Part shown: positions 59,914 to 64,000 of the stretch, in pieces | How the letters are laid out: each line of letters opens with the position of its first letter | Numbering within the stretch: the stretch's first letter is position 1 | Assembly (NCBI RefSeq): GCF_008801475.1 | Contig: NZ_VZPP01000009.1 | Span: 271,306 to 335,305 of the forward strand | Direction: 5' to 3' | Length of the DNA stretch: 64,000 bases | From: Pseudomonas moorei | GTDB taxonomy: Bacteria > Pseudomonadota > Gammaproteobacteria > Pseudomonadales > Pseudomonadaceae | Notes under the pieces: generated by a model | What the model was told of the DNA's origin: nothing | The model's database searches: none | Seen by the model: only the letters and a program-made list of their open reading frames with translations | Program-made: the position numbers and the translations under genes

Positions 59914-60381
59914 ATGAAACCGATTTTTCCCGCCACCTGGCTGATGATTTGCCTGTTGTTAAGCACTCAGCCGCTGTCCGTGATGGCCGCTTCTGTTCAG
60001 GAAAAACCGGCAGCAAGCACTCCCTCGAAGAAAAACGCTCCCGCCACGAAAGCCGCGCCGGTCAAAAAGAAAACCGTGCCGGTCAAAAAACGTCCTCCGG
60101 TCGCGGCCAAGTCGATGTCGGCCAGCGAGGTGGCGAAAACCCCGCTGCCTTCCGTTGACCTGGATTTGAGTTTGCCCAAGGGCATGGTTGACGAGCTGAA
60201 GCCGGTCGGCACAGTGCCATTACCCAAGCGCGAGCCGGTGTTGCCGGAAATGTTCGGTGACAAAAGCAGTGATTTCCAGCTCAACGGAAGGTTGATCAGC
60301 AACGAAATGCAGCTACAACGGCGCAATGAAGAGCGTCGTGACGTTGAAGGCGCGGCGCTGGAATTCGAATTCAAGCATTAA
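59914..60381 (+). CDS. Small Lys/Pro-rich exported protein of unknown function
   Basis: 155 residues. The signal peptide (about 1-27) ends near VMAASVQ. A Lys/Pro/Ala-rich region follows with two PVKK repeats (about residues 35-65), then a more ordered part with LDLSLPKGMVDEL and EMFGDKSSDFQLNGRLISNEM. Nothing I recognise. ATG 59914 gives the signal peptide; the frame is open another 21 codons without one. Confidence 0.72.
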   Translation: MKPIFPATWLMICLLLSTQPLSVMAASVQEKPAASTPSKKNAPATKAAPVKKKTVPVKKRPPVAAKSMSASEVAKTPLPSVDLDLSLPKGMVDELKPVGTVPLPKREPVLPEMFGDKSSDFQLNGRLISNEMQLQRRNEERRDVEGAALEFEFKH

Positions 60382-60546
60382 TGCTTCCCCCTTCATGACC
60401 CGCCAGCCAGACGCTTTGTCGGAGACTGACCGGTCACGCCCGATTGCAGACAAAAACCCATGGTTCGCCAATTTAAAACAACTGTTTTAGCGGTTACTCT
60501 GTGCCACGTCCTTTAACACATTGCCCGTTGCGAGGAGCTCGTCGTC

Positions 60547-60801
60547 ATGAAATGCCGTGAAGGCTGTGGCGCCTGTTGCATTGCCCCATCCATCAGTTCA
60601 CCGATTCCCGGTATGCCCAATGGCAAAGCCGCCGGGGAACGTTGCCTGCAATTGTCTGCCGAAAACCTGTGCTCTATTTTCGGCCAGCCAGAGCGTCCGG
60701 CTGTCTGTTCGGCGTTCGAGGCTGATTTCGAGGTGTGCGGCGACAGCCGTGAAGAAGCGATCAGGCTGCTTGGCTGGTGGGAGCAAATGACGGCTGCGTG
60801 A
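60547..60801 (+). CDS. YkgJ-family cysteine cluster protein
   Basis: 84-residue protein with the zinc/iron-chelating motif CREGCGACCIAPSISSPIPG at the N-terminus and later Cys in ERCLQLS, NLCSIF, AVCSAFEADFEVC. This is the YkgJ/CxxCxxCC family (DUF3709-like small members) of unknown function. GAGGAGC precedes the ATG. It stands between two unrelated genes, 50 bases from the START-domain gene. Confidence 0.83.
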   Translation: MKCREGCGACCIAPSISSPIPGMPNGKAAGERCLQLSAENLCSIFGQPERPAVCSAFEADFEVCGDSREEAIRLLGWWEQMTAA

Positions 60802-60851
60802 TGTGTGGGCTTGCACCTCCGAACGGAACTTCAACAATAAGGAATAAGACT

Positions 60852-61457
60852 ATGGGTTCGCTGCATCGTATTGCTCTGCTGTGTGGTTTGACGGCTGTAT
60901 TGGCCACCTCGGCCGCCCAGGCCGAAGACTGGAAGGTTGCCAAGAACGAAGACGGCATCAAGGTCTCCCTGAGTGAAGTGCCTGGTTCCGATTACAAGGC
61001 CTACCAGGGCGTCACCCTGATGAAGACCACCATGGCCAAACTGCGCGCCCTGCAGGACGACGTCCCCGGTGCCTGCACATGGATTCACGAATGCAAGACC
61101 CAGAAGTTGCTCAAGCAGGAAGGCAATCAGCTCTGGACTTACACCCAGTTCAATACCCCCTGGCCAGTCACCCCGCGTGATTCGGTGATGCACGTTACCG
61201 TTATCGAAGGCGCTGATGGCAGTCTGACCCGCAAGCTCGAAGGGGTGCCGAAATACTTGCCTGAAGAAAAAGGCTTTGTCCGGGTCGCCAAGGTCGAGGG
61301 ATTCTGGAAGTTCATCCCCAAGGGCGATCAGATCGAAGTGACCTATCAGGTGCACACCGAGCCGGGTGGCAGTGTTCCGTCGATGGTGGCCAACAAATTC
61401 GTGGTCGATGCGCCATTTAATACGTTGAAAAACCTCAAGGCCCGCGCTGAGAAGTAA
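60852..61457 (+). CDS. START-domain protein, exported
   Basis: 201 residues. The signal peptide ends at AAQAE (about residue 24). The remainder is a START lipid-transfer-like domain, with WKVAKNEDGIKVSLSEVPGSDYKAYQG and CTWIHECKTQKLLKQ, then the PWPVTPRDSV segment conserved in bacterial START proteins. It probably binds a hydrophobic ligand in the periplasm. Ligand unknown. Confidence 0.85.
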   Translation: MGSLHRIALLCGLTAVLATSAAQAEDWKVAKNEDGIKVSLSEVPGSDYKAYQGVTLMKTTMAKLRALQDDVPGACTWIHECKTQKLLKQEGNQLWTYTQFNTPWPVTPRDSVMHVTVIEGADGSLTRKLEGVPKYLPEEKGFVRVAKVEGFWKFIPKGDQIEVTYQVHTEPGGSVPSMVANKFVVDAPFNTLKNLKARAEK

Positions 61458-61485
61458 TCCTGTTGCCCTGTTGAGCAAGGCCTGC

Positions 61486-61522
61486 GCAACGCCCCGACCG
61501 GTTCGGGGCGTTGCCGTTTTTA
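61486..61522 (+). terminator. Intrinsic terminator after the START-domain gene
   Basis: GCAACGCCCCGA and TCGGGGCGTTGC form a 12-bp stem followed by CG and TTTTT. Confidence 0.85.
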
Positions 61523-61750
61523 CAGGGCAGGGCTTTTTTGTGTTTCCAGATATTCGTTGCACGAAATTTTCACAACGCCTCCAAGACAATCCGCGCGCGT
61601 CTGCATCAACGAACAGTAATCAATGGCAATGATGCGGTTGATCGTGCAACATTTGCGCATCGCGCAAACCCCGGGCCAGGATTTGGCCAGCAGAGGGCAG
61701 GGCGCAGCTGTATTTTTTAAACTTCAACTTCCAATGGGTCCTAATACGAC
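61523..61750. other. Gap before the sulfatase gene, no gene seen
   Basis: The strip has a second T-rich patch (61534) and an AT-rich stretch TATTTTTTAAAC (about 61710) that may hold the promoter of the next gene. A 69-codon ORF (61511-61720) has no support. Confidence 0.4.
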
Positions 61751-63844
61751 ATGGCAATTCCGGACGCCCTGAATCAGCAGCGAGCTTCAAGTCGCCTGCT
61801 GCAACCGACCGTCAAATCGCATCTGGCGTATACGCTTTTGTGCGCTTTGGTCATGATGGTGATGTTCTCCTTGTTGCGCGTCGCGCTGCTGGTCTACAAC
61901 CGCTCGATGATCCTCGACACACCGGCCTCGACATTCCTCGAAGCCTTCGCCAATGGCCTGCGTTTCGACTTGCGCCTGGTGGTTTATCTCTGCATTCCGT
62001 TGCTGATTGCGTTATTCAGCGCCCGTGCCATGGCGGCGCGCGGGCTGTTCCGCTTCTGGCTGACGGTTGCCTCGAGCATCGCGCTGTTTCTGGGCCTCAT
62101 GGAGATGGATTTCTACCGTGAGTTCCACCAGCGCCTCAACGGCCTGGTTTTCCAGTATGTGAAAGAAGATCCGAAAACCGTGATGAGCATGCTCTGGTAC
62201 GGTTTTCCGGTCGTTCGCTACCTGCTTGCCTGGGCCGTAGGTACCTGGATCCTCAGCCTGGCGTTCAAAGGCGCCGATCGTGCGACCCGTCCTCGCGGCC
62301 CCTTCAGCGGCGGCAGCATCGGTACTCGCCAGGTGGCCCCGTGGTACGCGCGCTTCGCCGTGTTCATGGTCTGCCTGCTGCTCTGCGTGGTCGCTGCCCG
62401 CGGCACCTTGCGTCAAGGCCCGCCACTGCGTTGGGGTGACGTCTATACCACCGAGTCGAACTTCGCCAACCAGTTGGGCCTCAACGGTACCCTGCAACTG
62501 GTTGCCGCGGCCCAGAGCCGGATGTCCAACGAGCGCAGCAACATCTGGAAAGCCACCATTGACCAGCCATTGGCCCAGCAGACCGTGCGCGACATGCTGC
62601 TGACACCAAGCGATAAACTGGTGGACGCCGATACCGCCGCCGTTCGTCGTAATTACACACCAAACGCCGACAAGACCCTGCCGATCAAAAACGTCGTCGT
62701 GATTCTGATGGAAAGCTTCGCCGGTCACTCGGTGGGTGCGCTGGGGCGTCCGGGCAACATCACGCCGTACTTCGATAAACTGTCCAAAGAAGGCCTGTTG
62801 TTCGACCGTTTCTTCTCCAACGGCACCCATACCCACCAGGGTATGTTCGCCACCATGGCCTGCTTCCCGAACCTGCCGGGTTTCGAATACCTGATGCAGA
62901 CCCCGGAAGGCAGCCACAAGCTGTCTGGGCTGCCGCAGTTGCTCAGCGCCCGTCAATACGACGATGTTTACGTCTACAACGGCGACTTCGCCTGGGACAA
63001 CCAGTCGGGCTTCTTCAGCAACCAGGGGATGACCAACTTCATCGGGCGTAACGATTTCGTTGACCCGGTGTTCTCCGATCCGACCTGGGGTGTTTCCGAC
63101 CAGGACATGTTCAATCGTGGCCTGGAAGAACTGAAAGCCCGCGACGGCAAGGACAAGAAGCCGTTCTATGCCTTGCTGCAAACCCTGTCCAACCACACGC
63201 CCTACGCGCTGCCGACTCCATTGCCGGTTGACCGGGTCACTGACCGTGGCACCCTCAATGAGCACCTGACGGCCATGCGCTACTCCGACTGGGCGCTGGG
63301 TCAGTTCTTTGAGAAGGCGCGCAAGGAGCCTTACTTCAAGGAAACCCTGTTTGTGATCGTCGGTGACCATGGGTTCGGCAACGAACAGCAGATCACCGAA
63401 ATGGATCTGGGGCGTTTCAACGTTCCGATGCTGATGATCGCACCGGGCATCCAGGAAAAATTCGGCCAGCGTGACCACACAGTGGGTACCCAGATCGATA
63501 TCGTACCGACCATCATGGGTCGTGTAGGTGGTGATGTGGTGCACCAATGCTGGGGACGTGACCTGCTGAACCTGCCGGAAGGTGACAAGGGTTTTGGCGT
63601 GATCAAGCCATCGGGTAGCGATCAGACCGTCGCCTTGCTCACTGCCGACCGCGTGCTGGTATTGCCGAAGGAAATGTCGCCGAAACTCTACCGGTATGAA
63701 CTGGGCGCGAACCCTAAAGGCGAGCTGATGCCGGAGTCGTCCGATGAAGCGGCACTGAAACTCAAGCTTGAGTCGTTCCTTCAGACCGCCACCAAGAGCC
63801 TGCTCGACAACACCGCCGGTGTGGTCGACGGCAAGCCGGACTAA
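61751..63844 (+). CDS. LTA synthase-family membrane sulfatase/phosphoglycerol transferase
   Basis: 697 residues. Four or five N-terminal membrane helices (about residues 25-235) anchor a periplasmic alkaline-phosphatase-fold domain (about 315-660). Metal/catalytic motifs: VVVILMESFAGHS with the Glu, FSNGTHTHQGMFA with the nucleophile Thr, and VGDHGFGNEQ with Asp-His. In Firmicutes such enzymes polymerise glycerol phosphate. In Gram-negatives relatives add phosphoglycerol or phosphoethanolamine to glucans or lipids (OpgB/MdoB type). The exact transferred group is not decidable here. Its terminator is interrupted by an insertion element. Confidence 0.87.
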   Translation: MAIPDALNQQRASSRLLQPTVKSHLAYTLLCALVMMVMFSLLRVALLVYNRSMILDTPASTFLEAFANGLRFDLRLVVYLCIPLLIALFSARAMAARGLFRFWLTVASSIALFLGLMEMDFYREFHQRLNGLVFQYVKEDPKTVMSMLWYGFPVVRYLLAWAVGTWILSLAFKGADRATRPRGPFSGGSIGTRQVAPWYARFAVFMVCLLLCVVAARGTLRQGPPLRWGDVYTTESNFANQLGLNGTLQLVAAAQSRMSNERSNIWKATIDQPLAQQTVRDMLLTPSDKLVDADTAAVRRNYTPNADKTLPIKNVVVILMESFAGHSVGALGRPGNITPYFDKLSKEGLLFDRFFSNGTHTHQGMFATMACFPNLPGFEYLMQTPEGSHKLSGLPQLLSARQYDDVYVYNGDFAWDNQSGFFSNQGMTNFIGRNDFVDPVFSDPTWGVSDQDMFNRGLEELKARDGKDKKPFYALLQTLSNHTPYALPTPLPVDRVTDRGTLNEHLTAMRYSDWALGQFFEKARKEPYFKETLFVIVGDHGFGNEQQITEMDLGRFNVPMLMIAPGIQEKFGQRDHTVGTQIDIVPTIMGRVGGDVVHQCWGRDLLNLPEGDKGFGVIKPSGSDQTVALLTADRVLVLPKEMSPKLYRYELGANPKGELMPESSDEAALKLKLESFLQTATKSLLDNTAGVVDGKPD

Positions 63845-63914
63845 GTAACGGCGCAATAAAAAGAGGCCCTTGTCAGACTGTGTGAAAACCTAGCAATCTG
63901 CGCAGCGCTCAAAG

Positions 63915-63948
63915 AAAATGCTCCGTATCGAAAGATACGGAGCATTTT
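63915..63948. terminator. Hairpin protecting the transposase start
   Basis: 15-bp perfect arms AAAATGCTCCGTATC and GATACGGAGCATTTT with a GAAA loop, ending in TTTTT, five bases before the transposase ATG. It could stop incoming transcription. Confidence 0.8.
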
Positions 63949-63953
63949 TCGTT

Positions 63954-64000
63954 ATGGCCTACATCCAGGGAGAGCCCCGCAGCCAGACCAGCCTGTTCCC
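63954..64000 (+). CDS. IS1182-family transposase, first 15 codons
   Basis: MAYIQGEPRSQTSLF is the conserved N-terminus of Pseudomonas IS1182-family transposases; the gene runs off the window. Only recognition of this short block supports the call, so whether the copy is intact is unknown. Confidence 0.75.
   Translation, partial: MAYIQGEPRSQTSLF

Larger units (their letters stand above)
63872..64000 (+). mobile_element. Left end of an IS1182-family insertion sequence (truncated by window)
   Basis: The boundary is placed where the left arm of the sulfatase terminator (AAAAAGAGGCCCT, 63858-63870) is cut off. After it come about 80 non-coding bases with a strong hairpin, and then a transposase start. 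The exact terminal repeat cannot be defined without the right end; the start is uncertain by several bases. Confidence 0.65.

Noticed and set aside
61511..61720. 69-codon ORF before the sulfatase gene
   Set aside because: It starts at the terminator, has no ribosome site and no recognisable motif.

Overview
The window reads as chromosome of a Pseudomonas of the fluorescens group. The basis is gene order, GC-rich codon use, GTG/TTG starts typical of the genus, and many copies of the GTGGGAGC-type REP palindrome. From memory, the order comEC-exbBD-lpxK-ycaR-kdsB-ptp-murB / rne / rluC-HAD-sppA / maf / yceD-rpmF-plsX-fabDG-acpP-fabF-pabC-mltG-tmk-holB-(pilZ)-tatD ... etfD / etfBA follows the P. 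aeruginosa PAO1 block from about PA2984 to PA2951. Two parts depart from that order: an iorAB-type molybdo-hydroxylase cassette (7.2-11.6 kb) and a large accessory block (about 31-52 kb).

Layout. 0-7 kb: DNA uptake (comEC), an ExbBD energiser, lipid A and KDO synthesis (lpxK, kdsB), a tyrosine phosphatase and murB, in a tightly overlapping operon closed by a clear terminator. 7.2-11.6 kb: a 2Fe-2S/molybdopterin oxidoreductase pair with its own XdhC and MocA-like maturation factors. 11.7-15.6 kb: rne on the minus strand with a leader of about 635 nt. 15.6-28.9 kb: rluC, sppA, maf, the fatty acid synthesis cluster, mltG, tmk, holB and tatD. pilZ, normally between holB and tatD, survives only as a 3' fragment. 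28.9-29.1 kb: a minus-strand gene for the sRNA RgsA, whose core is complementary to the acpP ribosome binding site at 22.7 kb. 29.3-32.4 kb: a TetR regulator, a MoaA-like protein and two small conserved proteins.

32.5-51.9 kb is a catabolic block. It holds a FadR-type regulator, an SMP-30 lactonase, an SDR sugar dehydrogenase and an AraFGH-like ABC importer. Farther on come dgoK, dgoA, dgoD, a DgoT-like transporter and an IclR regulator. Together these make a complete oxidative (De Ley-Doudoroff) route for D-galactose/galactonate to pyruvate and glyceraldehyde-3-phosphate. A 14-bp operator is shared by the FadR-type gene and the importer. A near-identical promoter/operator is shared by the SDR unit and dgoK. 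Embedded between them is a GntR / ADP-ribosylglycohydrolase / NCS1 permease / PfkB kinase cluster that resembles E. coli yegWUV, whose physiological substrate is not established as far as I know.

52-64 kb: divergent etfD and etfBA with a PsrA-like operator, a solute-binding protein, a DUF4398 lipoprotein with an OmpA-like partner, a MocR-type regulator with a strong inverted-repeat operator, small conserved proteins, a START-domain protein and an LTA-synthase-family membrane sulfatase. The last 130 bases are the left end of an IS1182-family element, apparently inserted into the terminator of the preceding gene. No tRNA, rRNA, CRISPR array or prophage was seen.
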